A stretch of 64,000 nt of DNA from Aphelocoma coerulescens (GCF_041296385.1 NC_091016.1:13245497-13309496); one strand, 5' to 3'; positions 1-17,394 are shown, counted from the first letter of the stretch. Notes: generated by a model from the sequence alone, not told the origin. Made by a program: numbers and translations.

Positions 1-45
1 AAAAAAAATAAATCAGCCTTAGACTGTAGTGCAGTCACACACTTA

Positions 46-5274
<5,229 letters not shown>

Positions 5275-5337
5275 CTTTTCCCATGTGGTGTTTCCAGAGG
5301 TAGTGTTTCTGAGCAGCATCTTATAATCTGTCGCATA
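5275..5337 (-). CDS. SLC1A4: SLC1A4 coding exon 3 (extracellular glycosylated loop, residues 191-211)
   Basis: This exon of 63 bases (21 codons) begins YATDYK and ends TTWEK, continuing exon 2 in frame. It encodes the extracellular loop before membrane segment 4. Two N-X-T sequons, NTT at residue 201 and NTT at residue 206, sit where human ASCT1 carries its N-glycans. The residues around them are poorly conserved (MLLR before the first sequon in place of human VVTQ), as expected of this variable loop. The acceptor is CCTGCAG with the exon starting at 5337. The donor is GTAAGG with GT at 5274-5273. Both flanking introns are phase 0. Confidence 0.93.
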
Positions 5338-5670
5338 CTGCAGGTAAGAAAGAAACCACAACCAGAAAAAAATGGTGAGGCAGGCATTAAAATTGTCAGC
5401 AAAATATCTAAAATCTAGGGCAACAGTTTACTTTGATAAATAAACCAGACACCTCACAAAAGCAGGGCACTTCTTTGGGCTTGTTTTCTTTAAATATGAG
5501 GGAAGGAAAAGCTTCTGTCCTTGTCAATTCCCTGTGACAACAGCACCACAGAGGAAAAGAGGACTGCTTTATTTCATCCCTGAACACAAGCAACCTCGAC
5601 ACTCGAGGCATCACAGAATATCCTTTTCATGGTGTTATTTTTGTACTGCTTCTGTTTTTACTCATGGAAT

Positions 5671-5707
<37 letters not shown>

Positions 5708-6469
5708 TATATATTCACGCAAAATGGAACTTGATTTTAAGAATTTGCCCTTGGTTTTGATACAAAAGCAAACCCACAGAACACCATGAAGGCAAAAGCT
5801 ATTGTTCTGCTCCTGTATCATAAAGAATTACTCTGCACCATGACAATATTCTCAACCCTCTCTATCCTGACACCTAAAATTAGCAATAATAACTAAATGA
5901 AAATCTTTTTGGAGCCCTACAGCTCCTATCCATCAGTTTAAACCACACTGTGTTCCGGTGCCAGTTATCATCCCACCAAATAGTCTCTGTTGGAAGAGAA
6001 GCCAGGCTGAGTAATTAATCCAGCAAGGGATACAACGGAAACTACTGAATAAAACCATCAGGCAATGGGTAATGCTTACACATGTGGGAGCCTAGAATTC
6101 TTCAGCCTTGTCTGTTCTGAGCCCAGCTCTAACCTACATAGCCAAGGGATTCCCAGCTAGCTCCTGCAAAATGATAAGCAGCCTGGCACAAAGTAGGATT
6201 GCCACTGCTGCCCAACATGACACCCAAAGTTTTAAGAATATTTTTGGTGAAGGTAGAAAAGATGGGCTTTGAATATGCTTTTGTTTGAGGAATACTTTTC
6301 AAATCATTTTCCATGGAAGTTGTATGTCTGACTATATCATGTGCTTTTAAAAACCCCACCTTCCGTAAGTAAATTAACTTTTGGTATTTCCTACACCATC
6401 TTTCTAGTCCTCTTCCAATAAAAGAGCCTGTGCACTGTAGCTCACGTCCAAAGTCCACACAGACCTTAC
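5338..6469 (-). other. SLC1A4: SLC1A4 intron 2
   Basis: A 1.13 kb phase-0 intron between exons 2 and 3, with GT at 6469-6468 and AG at 5339-5338. Its one conspicuous feature is a TA dinucleotide array at 5677-5704. Confidence 0.85.
5677..5704 (+). repeat. (TA)14 microsatellite
   Basis: Fourteen uninterrupted TA units in SLC1A4 intron 2, flanked by further A/T-rich sequence. Confidence 0.92.
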
Positions 6470-6512
6470 CGTTCGGAAAGCCGCAGCAACAAGATTTGCA
6501 GGAAACAGGTTT
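6470..6512 (-). CDS. SLC1A4: SLC1A4 coding exon 2 (residues 176-190)
   Basis: This 43-base exon completes Arg176 and encodes NLFPANLVAAAFRT. That matches the conserved segment after the third membrane helix of ASCT1, where human has NLFPSNLVVAAFRT. The acceptor reads TTTACAG with the exon starting at 6512. The donor is GTAAGG with GT at 6469-6468. One base completes the codon split by the phase-2 intron and 14 whole codons follow, so intron 2 is phase 0. It is too short to stand out as an open reading frame and was found by searching for the expected continuation of exon 1. Frame continuity with exons 1 and 3 supports the call. Confidence 0.93.
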
Positions 6513-9500
6513 CTGTAAACGACAAACAAGAAATGCAATACGTCATGGAGAACTTCTCAAATGAATGCACCGATGTATCCTGCTCTCAGAAACAGAATTC
6601 CTTTCTCAAAGGCAAGCACATTGGAGCTGGTGAGGTGTGTGGCACAGAGGACACTGTAGCAGCACGGAGCTTGCTGTGTGTCCAGAGGTGTGGATGCCTC
6701 GGCTCACGTGAAAGAGATGACAGATACTTGTCTGCCACACCTCACCTTTTGGGCAGGGCCACCAGAGGCAATCAGAAACAATAGTGGTTACACACACCCA
6801 TTGCCCAGTGGCTACAGAAACGGGCTCAGCCACACCAGCTGCAGCACCAGCTTGTGGCCTCCAGTGTCAGGCAGATTTTTAACATTGCTCATGTGATTAC
6901 ACTTCGATCACAGCATCAACATAGAGGACAATCCAATCAGCAAAATCCACTTATGAGAATGGCTTAACCCTTCAACACAGCAAGGCCAGCTTCCCTAATC
7001 ACCAAGGCAGAGCAGAACAATATCACAGGCCAGACTTCTCTGCAAGGGCTTTGACAACACAGACGGAAAGTACAGGCAACTCCTATGGAACATTGGGATC
7101 CAGTAGTGCCTTCACACAGAAATGCCAATCTAGCATCAGGTTAGTGCAGAGAGGACAGTATGCAAAGTGATGTACACTCTCTCTGAGCATCCAGTATCTG
7201 CATACAGGATGCAGACAGGAAATTAATAGTGAACTGGACCAAGCAGGGAATTCTTCCAAGCTTCTTGTGGCATCTTACAGTTGGTTTTAATGCTACAATT
7301 CCTTTCTCCCCTTATAGGCAAAGAGTATGTGTCCCCATGTTAAATGACACCTTTTGGTTTTCTGTGTCAGAAAGGAAAATAGGAATAAAAGCTGATCTCT
7401 GGGCAGGACCCCAGCTGGCAAGGCTAGGAAGGTGATGGGTATGAGCAGAAAATATTGCCAGTAGAAGGCATCACAGAGGCACAAGAACTCTTACGGTAAG
7501 GAAACAGAAGACCTTACCCAGAGCCAGTTAATTGTGGTAAAAACCACCTGGATAGCTGCTCCCCATCCTTTGCTCCTTGCGCTGCTCCGAGGAAGCTGCA
7601 GCTCCCTCCAGGCTGTGCCCTGCTAACTTCCCCCCATTTTTGCCGTAGTTATCCTGGCAAACATTAAATGAGGCTTTCAGCTGTGGTCATTCCACGAATG
7701 ACATGGAATGTGCAAATCCAAACCAGAGCAAGAAATGGAGCAGCAGAGTCAAATCTTTGAAAGCAAGAGGGAGATTAAAATATGGCCCAGATAAGGACTT
7801 TGGCCTTTTTGGTTGCATGGCTCCATTCTCCTGCCACACGGGGAGTTTTCCCACAGCCTTGACAGCAACTGTAAAGGCCATGGAACTTCATCAAACATTC
7901 ATCTGCTGTGAAATACCTCGGCCTCTCTCTCTCAGTTGCACTACAAGTGTATTAGGAAGATTGCTGCAAGAATAATCTGTCTTCTGGAGTCTACATTCCA
8001 CCAAGCATGAAAGAAACACCAACTTTTCCTCCTCAAAAGCTGACAATACAGCTGGTCTGTCTGAAAGCACGAGAGCGAGCTCTCACTCTGCAAAGGCGCT
8101 AAAGAATTGGTCAAATAAGATCAATGGACAGCTAACGTGCTGTCCATTCAGCTGTTCCAGTTCTTGCACAGCTGGAACTCCCTGGTGGATAAAAACCTTG
8201 AGTAAAATAAAAGCAAACTTGCTTTTATCAGGAGTAAAATATCACATATACAAATGGGCCCATGCTGTTGGGAAAAAAAGGATATTTCTTTTCAGCTTTT
8301 CATAGCAGGATGATTACTTTTTTCAAAAAAAGAACTGACTGGACTTTGAAGAAGCAAAGAGATGAAAATAGACTGAAAAGCAACCAGAAATCAATTCTTT
8401 TTTTTTCTTTAAATCAGCTTTTCCATCCTGATGAAAACAAAACCAAAGGAAGCAATCCTACAGCCTAAACAACATGGTTCTCCAGTGTTTAAATGTGGCC
8501 AGGAAACCAAACCCTCCATAATTTGCACAGTATGTCAGGCATGGGCCTCAGTAACCAAACATTAACTTATCTCCAAGCATATACTTAAAGCACATAGTTA
8601 AGTGATGCCAGCAACCCTATTACAGCAAGGCAAGGGGCAGGTTCTTACTTCACATGTGAATAGTGCTAAAAAAGAACCTAGAGTAGACACTTTGCTTTAT
8701 TTTTCCAGCACCAGTCACAGGACTTGACAATTAGCCAAGTAAAAAAATCTGGATCTTAATCAAGCAGCTCAGGAGGGGTATGTTCTGTTCAATCCAACTT
8801 CTAAGTATACCTGACTGCTAAATACCAAAACCACATAAAATAATGTTTTGCTTCTCTGTTTCCAATCCCAAAGCTTAACAACAAAATGTGTCACGTCATA
8901 AAAAGCAATCAACAAATAAATGGCTTATCTTAGAGGCAGGAGGTCTGCACAGACTGTACTCATTCCTCACCTAAGATCAGTCAGCATGTGAATTAAATTC
9001 ATCTTTAATTACAGGTGGGTCAGATCACAAGTTCTTACCCTTGGATGGATTTGTACACCACCACCACAGCCTAAAAGAATGGGGCAAGATGGTGCGTGCT
9101 CCGGGGAGAGACAAAAGCTGGCTGGTGACCTGCCTGGGCCCATCATGGACTTGTGCCTGCAGGGTTTGCTCCTCACACCTGGTGAGGTGAAGCTCACCTA
9201 CCACAGAAACTCAGACACAGCTCTGTCCCTGTGAGCAGAGGAGTCGCATGGGGAAGTGTGGACATCCCTCCTATGAGGGTGAACCAACAAACAGGAAAGC
9301 TGATGAGCTGGGTAATTGGGCATGCAAATGAAATCTGGGTGTCTGCCAGTTGGCTTTTCTGTGAGGACCAAACGTTTAGAAGGTTTTTTTTTTTGCTTTG
9401 AAAGCCAGCTTTCAAACATGGAGTTTAGGGAAATCACCCTGGTTGTATGGCTGGATTGTTGACTGTTTCTGATGGCCCCATCCCCATGCCCTGTACTAGA

Positions 9501-12500
9501 GAACACAGTCGCCTCTTTGAAGCAGATGTGGATTATCGCAAGAATGAAGCACTGGCCAAACCCCGGCTCTGGGTGATAAGGAGCCCAGCACAGCAGTGTG
9601 GGATCAGACATCCTTGGCCCCAAACTGCAGGGAGACAAAACTTGCTGCACGTAGCACGAATGAGATAGGCCATAATAACACAACATGGCAGGTGGACAGA
9701 TGTGCTCCCTGCACCCCAGGTGCTCCACTGCTGCCAGCACCTCACTCCACACATGCACAGACCCCACCTCCTTTGTGCCATAAAAGTGAAGTATGTGGCA
9801 CAGAGAGACTTAGTCCCCTCACCAAGCACCAGGCACAAAAGCCTCTCTCTGCGTGCTGCGAGTTGTGCAGACAGCCCCAAAAAAACCCACATCAGAAATC
9901 CATCGGACAGCTGCCATGGGGGACAGCTGCGTCCTGGGGCTGAAGCAACAGCTGGGCTGCGCCAGGAAACCTCCACGTACCTGCACAACACATAGGATGA
10001 GAAAGCACCCCTCTCAGATCCTCTTAAAATAGGAACAAGAAAGCAGCAGCACTAAGGGCGGGTGTTTCAGTGTGTGAGTATTTCCTGCTTGAATACTGTG
10101 CTCATCACACCATCTCCCCTATGCACAGCTAGATAAAATGCACCTTTCTTCCTGTGAAAAGCTGCTCTTACCAGTCAAAAATGGACCATTACTCCCCAGG
10201 AAGATCCCACTGTATTTCTGCTGTAATAGAAATCTTAGTTTAGCTGCAACATCCACTCTTGGGAATCCCAGACGACTAAGGAAACCTGGAGCTGCAAAGG
10301 GAGAAAAGGGGGGCTGTAACTCTTCTCCTTCTCCATTTTGATATTATGGTCAAATTGCTCTCTTCTTTACAGCCCTGTATCTTACCACCAGTGGGATGAG
10401 GATTACACAGGAACTCCTCCACTGTATGTGTAAGGGATTATGATTAACAACTGTTTCTAAATGATTCGTTTGCTAGAGCTCTGCAAACAACTTTGCTCTG
10501 GCAGCAAAAGCATGAAGGGAAATCCAGGCAAATGGAATGAAACCCTAAAATACTACACATTCCTCTTGCATTGCTTCTTACAAAAAGGTTCCACTTCTGA
10601 GGCCGAAAACTTTGCTGTTGAAAAACATACTTTTTTTGAGGAAGTCTAGAAAAAAAATATTCTGTGTTAGTTATCTCCAGTTTTCAGGTTTTTTTCCCAA
10701 TGGTACAAGTCCACTCACAGTAACTTTATTGCACCTGTGGCAAAATGCCAGAGCCCAGTACCCTTCATTACCTTCATTTTTCTTTCTGTCCCAAGATTTT
10801 TATTCAATGTCACACAGCAATTTTCCTCATCTGCTTTTTGATACGTGGATGCACAACACGTGCCCTGGACATACTCATATTTGTGAGTATGTGCATTTGT
10901 TGTAACACACAGAAACTTGAAAATGTATTTACTTATAGCAGATATTTGATACTTTTTTGCCTTAATGGTCCAGCCTGTATTTTTGATGCTTGGAAAATAA
11001 AACGTAACTGGGGGGAGTCAGTAGTAAAAGGCAACAGATATAAGGAACAAATGAGAGGAGCAGAAATGTTCAGAGGCTTACTAGAAAACCCTGCCAGACA
11101 ATGCAGGCACATGAATGAAAACACTGAGTTCTTCCTACAAAAATCAGTCAGCAATCCCTGTACTTCAAGAGAGATTCCAGACTCAGAAAGTGACACAAGC
11201 AAAGAGGGACGCTTACCTTTACTTTAAGAACTAGCCATCAGCTTCAAAGCCAGAAGTCAGCCTATCTCTTGGTATAACTGCAGTCATTGCCTGGCCACTT
11301 TTTATTCTATTTATGACTTCAAAGGTGGCATCTCCCTCTCCTTTTTTAACAGACACGTTTTACTGTCTTTCCCCACTGGGATTTCAGAGATGGCCTTCAT
11401 GGTTGCTGGTTTTGGGTGATTCACTGGGAAGACCAAAGCTATAAGGAACAAGTGCTATTGGAGCAACTGGTGCCCAGGAGAGGGTCACTGCCTGAGTGGC
11501 CCACTCTGACCACCTGCTCTGCAGCCCAGCCAGCAAAACACAACCGATCCTTCTCCTTGTGCTCATGTCTGCCTTCCCTACGGCCCCAAAGACACTCGGA
11601 GCAAAGGCACAAACTTGCTGTGGGTGCTCCCTTTGGCAGCTCAGCTGGTAACATCTGGCAGAGAGACAGAGAAGGCAGTGAGAAGCAATAAAATTTAAAC
11701 AGCTTTTGCAGACTTGCCTGGCAACCTGGGAAACCCTGACCTTACTGCTTGGGGCAGACATGTAGACCTCTGTGCACTCTTCCTATTAAAAAGGAGGGAT
11801 TACCTCCTTCCCTTCCCAGACTATTACAGCTAGGGCTGGATTAAAAACAGAATTCCCTTCCCCAAAGCCAATTCCACAGTTGCAAAACATGTTTTCATCC
11901 CAAAATTGGGCAAAGAAAGCCTGTTTCAGATCTTTTTTTCCACTAAAAAAAATATTGTAAAATGATCTGTTGAAATGTTCCTTTTTTGATGAGTGAGATT
12001 TTCTGCTTAAGTCTTTTGTATAAAATGAAAGCAAAACACTGACCTCACTGAAATGAAATGCCACGATCACCCACTGACAGAAATTTTGACGGGATCAATA
12101 GGTTCCTGTGAAATTGTTCAATTTTGTTGAATCAGCAAATATAAATCAGAGCCAGAACAAAACTCTGATCTTATTGAAACATTCAGTTGTGACAATTGCC
12201 CATCAAAAGTGTTAACAAATCAATAGATTCTTGCAAAACACTTCATCCTGCTGTTTCAACTGCTTTCCATTAAGTTGCAGGTGGGCTGTGTTAGCAGGTG
12301 GTTGGAGTCCCATCCTTGTCACCACCTCTCTCCTCCCCCGGTTACATGCAGGGCACAAGCAGAGCCAAGCCAGCTCTGTACAGTGGCACCTTCTCAGGTG
12401 GGGGCTGAGCCCCAGAGCCCACCATATCCCAGCCAGCCCTTTCCTCCAGCTGCCAGCTACTTCACAATCAAGCTCACAAGCTCTCTTTATTCCCTGTTGC

Positions 12501-15500
12501 TTTAGCTTCTCCACCAAATAAATAAGGGAAAAACCCAGAAATTCTAAGATTTCCCTTCACTCCCCTCATCTTCTGCTGACAGAGTTAAGGAATTCCAAGA
12601 TCCGGCTTTAAGTTCAGAGAACACCGCACTTACTGGGTGCTTTTTTTAAAGCCATGAGCCTTGTGGAAGTAGCTGGGAACTCTTGTTGAATCCCCTCCCG
12701 TGATCACTGCAGTGATTTGGCCATGCTCCTCTTCAGGAAGCTCCCAGGAGCTGCCCACATGACAGACCCGAGATGAGATGAGCCATCAGCATCCCTGCTT
12801 CGGGGCACAAAAGCACCTTACAACAGCTCTGCTGTCCCCACCCCAAGTCCTGGGGCAGAGGACAGTGTGCCTAAGCCCTGACTAGACACATTCAAGGCTT
12901 GCTTGCCTCCAGCACTTGCCAGAAGGGAAACCAGGAGGGTGCTCCAGCACCTTTAAACAGATAAATCAGATCTGGAGGTTATGGTCAATGGACAAAATAA
13001 AACAGAGACAGCCTTTGTGTTCACAGTCCATCATCATTCATTTGATACCAAAGCCCAAGATAAATCTTTTTTCCAGTGGTCATTTCTCCATGCCTAGACA
13101 CGTGTTTGTGGGGAAGCTTTAGACTTGGAAAAGGAAAACCAAGAATTAAGCTGGCCTCCAGACATCACTGCAACAATGAAAAGCAACATCTTTGGTCATT
13201 ACCTAACAGACTTCCCAAAGGCAGAAGGGATCTGAAGAAGCAAACAGTGACACACAGTCATGATTTCCTCTTTGTTGCTTCTTCCCTGGGCCATGTTTTA
13301 CAATGGTGTTCAGTCCCATAGGGGGACTCAGTTTACCCATCTGCAACTTCTTTTTACACTTCCTCTGAAACCAAGCAGCAGCAAAGCTTTGAAGGACACA
13401 ACTTGTGACACAACTGAAAACAAAGTTTTCTTGCATCTAATAGAAAGTTTCATGGCCAGACGAGATAAAACAAGAAGCAAAGAACAGCATGCTGCAAGAC
13501 CCACCCACACCAAAAACAATCATTTCAACCCTCCAGGCCCTACAGAATCAAGGCTTTGTTATCTGAAGATGAGGTTACTCTAGTAATTTCATCTTGGCAG
13601 GGACCAATTTCAGTGCTCAAACCGAAGCACACATTTTCAAGAACAGTTAAAAAAATAACATTACATGGCAAAGAGAGAGATCCTATTTCCTGAAAATCAC
13701 ATATTCTCTCCATCCCTGGGTCTGTCAGGGATTTGTGCTAAGACTGAACATTTTAGTGATGGCTATCATCACAACTTTTCTGGAGTGGATTTCACTGTCA
13801 CTACTGAAGCAACTTGACTGCCCAAGAGTGTGGCTGCAACAACCCTTCCCTGGGGTTCCAAGAAAAAGCTGTATTCACAGCCCCCCATCCATGCATTGGG
13901 GGAAACCTCCTGTCCTCTCATCTCCCAAAAGGAAATTCCTCTGCAACCCACCATGCTTTACCCAAGGCTCATCATTATGAGCACTACTTCGGAATTAGGG
14001 ACTCCATCCCATCACCATCATAACCCCTTTGAAGATGAACTCTCCACCTGCATTTACAGACCAGATCAAGAAACAGCTGTCTGCTCTGAACTTTAGCTAT
14101 TACCCACAGCCTGAAGCTCACTGCAACATCCCTGGCCTGCTCCTTAACTCCATCCTACTCCATGCTGCCAGGTGACACAGGGATGTAACGCCAGCTACAG
14201 CAGCCACGCCAGGATGCACTGGGGCAGCAATCACTACAGGCATCTCCCCAACTCTCCCAGGTGTGCCTACTCCTTTTTTTTTGGTAATTTTCCTTCACCT
14301 GCCTCCTCTCCATTCAACAATATATCACTACCACAGCCAGACTACCTACTCCCACTGTCCTGCTATTCCTTCTTAACAGGCTGTCAGGAACTGCTGGTCC
14401 TTAAGAAAGGTCCTTAATTGTTGGTTCTTAAGAGAGGGAGAGGTGAGCTGAGGACACTGAGTACATGGGCTGCCAATGGAACAAACCAGACTTACTTTCT
14501 GTCCAAAGGGAACATACTTGTCTCAGGGGGAGAAAAGGACATTAAACTGAATTTGTAAATACAGTTCTGGGTTTGGGGTTGGTTTTTTTTTTTCAGAAAG
14601 TCTTTTTATCTTTGTTGCCACATCCACTTGTCCAGACAGAGCAAAAATATATCTCAGCTGAAAAACTGGACTCATAAAAGCAAAGCAAACAACCAAAATA
14701 AAAGAAAAAACCCACTCAGCTTCATAATTACCAGGATCTCCACTAAGCTCAACTTTCCAGCCAGTTTGCTGTGACACAGGTCCCCTCCCTTATTCTTCTG
14801 TTTGCACCTGGGTGCAAAGCACAAGGAAATGTAGTTGGAAGTCCAATACTCAAAGCACCATCTAGATGCCTGCCTCGTTTGTCTGTATGCTCCTATCTTA
14901 TTTAAAAAGCCAGAGAGATCTCAACAGGACATGGGCTTTGAGAGGAGAAAAAAAAAAGGGTGAAGTCTGCAACTTTGTAAGGAGGAGTAAGGATATACAA
15001 AAACACTATTATCTGGTTAGAAGTGGAAGTCATTTCCAGATAGATCTGGGGAATGCAAGTCTTGTCTTTGCAAGATGCAGAGGTAGGATGGGAAGCTCAC
15101 AAACCTACAGAGCATCCTCACACTGGACAATGTTTAGGGTATGTCCTCCATGGAATTGCAGGGTTGCATTTCCATGCCCACAACTATGGGAGGGCACTCT
15201 TAAGAGGTAGGCATTTGGGTGAGGAGACTAAGTGTTGGAGAACTAAAGAAAAAGGTGTGTGTGAGGGATGGGAAGAGCTGCCCAGCCCTGCTCTACCTGC
15301 GGGAGACAGGCAACAACAGGTAGGAGGGCAGGGGAAAGTGCCAGGCAAAGCCTGCCCCACAGCTAGCACCCAGGAGCCGCTCTCCCTCCAGGCAGAACCA
15401 AAAACGGGCCCAGGCACCCAGAATTCTGAGCAAGCCTCGACTCATCCCTGCAGCCACCCAGGCAAAATTAAAAACAAAGCGGGGAGAAGCAGAGTACCAT

Positions 15501-15798
15501 GAAGCCCTACACTTGACCGGGCTGTGGGTACTTGGGCAGAGAGCCTTGCTTCTGGAGAAGACAGGATTAGGATGAGGACGATGGTAAGAAGGAGGAAAAG
15601 AAGAATGAGGGGAAGATGCAGGAAGATGTGAAGATGCAGGAGGATAAGAAAATGAAGGAGGTTGAGAAGAAAGAGGTTGACAAGGAAGAGGAGGAGGGGG
15701 GCTCCCCGGCCCCGGCTGCAGCGTGCAACACTGCCGGGTCTGTCATCATCCTCCAGCGGCGGGAGGGCGGGGGAAGGAGGGGAGCGGGGCGGCCTCAC
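6513..15798 (-). other. SLC1A4: SLC1A4 intron 1
   Basis: A 9.3 kb phase-2 intron, with GT at 15798-15797 and AG at 6514-6513. Apart from the strand-asymmetric purine/pyrimidine tract near its 5' end it looks like ordinary unique sequence. Several 60-190 codon open frames occur on both strands, but none resembles a known family and none has a coherent gene structure. Confidence 0.85.
15553..15701. repeat. Purine-rich (GA) low-complexity tract in SLC1A4 intron 1
   Basis: About 150 bases that are almost entirely A and G on the plus strand, built from irregular GGA, GAAG and GATG units. The transcript strand is therefore a C/U-rich tract beginning about 100 bases after the exon 1 donor. Such tracts can adopt triplex (H-DNA) structure and bind polypyrimidine-binding proteins. 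The apparent acidic/lysine-rich open frame on the plus strand is a by-product of base composition. Confidence 0.8.
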
Positions 15799-16325
15799 CT
15801 GACGAGGTCGAGGAAGGAGTCCACCGTCTCCTTGCTGGTGGGCAGCGCGCCCGGCAGCCCCAGCCCGGGAGTGTTGAGCGCGGAGGCACCGGCGCCGGGG
15901 CGGATGATGAAGCCGAGGGCGACGGCGAGGCCGGAGGCGAGCAGCGTGGTGCCCAGGAAATAGGCGAGCGCGATGCCGCCCAGGCGGCCGAGCGAGCGGG
16001 TGTCCAGGCTGGCGGCGCCCGACACCAGGCTGCAGACCACGAGCGGCAGGATCACCATCCGCAGCATCCGCAGCAGCAGCTCCCCGGGGAAGGCCAGGTA
16101 GGCGATCTGCGCCGGGCCCAGCGCCGCGCCGCGCACGGCGGCCCCCAGCACCACCCCGGCCACCACTCCCGACACCGTCAGCAGCACCAGCGCGTTGCGC
16201 CGCAGGAACCCGCGGCAGCCCCGCAGCCGGGCCCCGCCGCCCCGCCGCTCCTCCGCCGCCGGGCCTTCGGCATGGCCGTTCCGACTGTGGGCCGCCTTGC
16301 CCTCACCCGCCGCCGCCTCCTCCAT
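15799..16325 (-). CDS. SLC1A4: SLC1A4 coding exon 1 (neutral amino acid transporter ASCT1, residues 1-176)
   Basis: ASCT1 is a plasma-membrane, sodium-dependent exchanger of alanine, serine, cysteine and threonine in the SLC1 family. This exon encodes 175 full codons plus two bases of Arg176. Residues 1-40 are a poorly conserved cytoplasmic tail. A first membrane segment lies near 44-64. The second, near 78-102, carries the family hallmark [20 protein letters not shown], and the third is near 117-142. The exon ends in [12 protein letters not shown], as in vertebrate SLC1A4. The ATG at 16325 is preferred because its context has A at -3 and G at +4, and because counting from it places the glycosylation asparagines at 201 and 206, the positions I recall for human ASCT1. 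The frame stays open upstream as far as 16775, but that stretch is GC-rich promoter and minisatellite without family similarity. The donor is GTGAGG (GT at 15798-15797), intron phase 2. SLC1A5 is a worse match. Confidence 0.95.
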
Positions 16326-16560
16326 GCTGCGCTCAACGGCAGCTCCCCGCGTCCTGGTACCACGCGGCGCTCTGAGCACGGACAGTGGCGCGCTGCCGCC
16401 CCGCCCCGGGAGCAGCGGTCCGCCCCGCCCGGGGGAGGGAGGGCGCTGCCCCCCGCCCGCCCCGTCCCTGCCCCCCGGGCCCGTTGGCTCCGCGCCGCCG
16501 CTGCCCGCCGGGCCCGCACGTCTCCCCCGCGCACGGCCCGCGGGCCCTGGCCCGCCCGCG
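16326..16560 (-). promoter_or_regulatory. SLC1A4: SLC1A4 5' UTR and core promoter region
   Basis: Immediately upstream of the start codon are two GC boxes of Sp1 type, at about 16396-16408 and 16420-16432, with no TATA box at a plausible spacing. This suggests a dispersed CpG-island promoter. Five runs of three or more G on the minus strand occupy 16449-16476. The exact transcription start cannot be read from the sequence. Confidence 0.6.
16449..16476 (-). other. G-quadruplex-forming cluster in the SLC1A4 promoter
   Basis: On the minus strand, runs of 6, 3, 4, 3 and 6 G are separated by spacers of one or two bases. It lies 124-151 bases upstream of the start codon, on the coding strand of SLC1A4. 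Confidence 0.75.
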
Positions 16561-16929
16561 GGTGGCGTGAGGCCTCTCCGTGTCCTCAAGGGCCCCCTCG
16601 GTGTCCCCGAGCTCACGTGTGTGTCCTCACGGTTTACAGACATCCCCGCTGGCGTCACAGAGCTCACACGTGTCCCATCAACGTCTGCTTTCGTGGCCCT
16701 GTGGGTCACACTTGTCCCTCCATTGTCCCCCCTCAATATCCCCGTTGTTCGTTCACATCCCCGTAGTGTCCCCATAGTTCATACATGTCCCCTCAGTGTT
16801 CTCGTCGTTCAATCGCATCCCCTCAGTGTCCCCTTCAGTGGCCCAGGGCTCACACGTGTCCCCTCTGTTCACCTCCATGTCCCCGTGGCTCACACCTGCC
16901 CCTCATTGTCCCCACCTCATGGTTCATAC

Positions 16930-17394
16930 TGTCAATAAAATTAATCCACAAACACCAGAGGTTTATGTCTAAAAAGGAAACAGAGTTGTCCTGTAACATT
17001 TTTCGAATAAAAGGAGAGGCCATAGGCATTTCCCATGGGGTCTCTAAAGTTGTTGGAGGACGCAGCCTCCTTTTTATCCTGATTTCCCGGTCGCATTTCC
17101 CTCTCTCTTTCCCCATTGGCTGAGGTACTTGAGAGGTACAGACTTCCCGAATCGCCTAATACAGACCCCTTTCTAATGTGTACCTCCCTCCCTTTTCTCC
17201 TTCCTTGTGTTCTTTTTCTTTAAGTCCAGGGATTTAGCACAGCCTTGAGTTAGTAACACTCTGTGTCAATTAGTGGAATTCCTCTGGAATTTATGGAATT
17301 TATCCCATTGCGTCTTTCACCTCTCAGTATCTGGCTTTATCTACCATCAGACCCACAGTTTGTTTGAAAAGACACCTCCTTCTCATTCCTTTCA
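16930..17394 (-). mobile_element. Solo LTR of an endogenous retrovirus
   Basis: A 465-bp unit inserted cleanly into the minisatellite. Read on the minus strand it begins TGAAAGG and ends TTATTGACA, the TG...CA termini of retroviral LTRs. It is bordered by the direct repeat ATAC (16926-16929 and 17395-17398), a 4-bp target-site duplication of the kind made by gammaretrovirus-like (ERV1) integrases. Inside are a CCAAT box (ATTGG on plus at 17115-17119) and a TATA-like ATAAAAAGG (17069-17077), correctly ordered for transcription leftward. No gag, pol or env sequence adjoins it, so this is a recombination-derived solo LTR. The family name cannot be assigned without a repeat library. Confidence 0.78.
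17069..17119 (-). promoter_or_regulatory. CCAAT and TATA boxes of the solo LTR
   Basis: On the minus strand a CCAAT box at 17119-17115 is followed about 40 bases later by ATAAAAAGG at 17077-17069. This spacing fits a retroviral U3 promoter with initiation near 17045, heading toward SLC1A4 about 0.7 kb away. Confidence 0.6.

Larger units (their letters stand above)
15700..16600. promoter_or_regulatory. SLC1A4: CpG island spanning SLC1A4 exon 1 and promoter
   Basis: The stretch is very GC-rich with frequent CpG, in contrast to its A/T-richer flanks. It includes the last part of the purine tract, all of coding exon 1 and about 250 bp upstream of the start codon. This is the usual architecture of a broadly expressed vertebrate promoter. 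The boundaries are judged by eye. Confidence 0.8.

Noticed and set aside
9198..9767. 189-codon minus-strand open frame in SLC1A4 intron 1
   Set aside because: No recognisable domain, no conserved partner exons, and it is not needed for the transporter frame. It is most likely chance.
15616..15963. Acidic/lysine-rich open frame on the plus strand
   Set aside because: It is the translation of the purine-rich tract and is antisense to SLC1A4 exon 1.
16326..16775. Extension of the SLC1A4 frame to an upstream ATG at 16775
   Set aside because: The added residues come from promoter and minisatellite DNA. The start at 16325 gives a length matching the family and has a good initiation context.
15723..16938. 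Long plus-strand open frames (347 and 247 codons) across the SLC1A4 CpG island
   Set aside because: They are antisense to a confidently identified exon. Their composition is dominated by Arg, Pro, Ala and Gly from GC-rich DNA, and they continue into the minisatellite.
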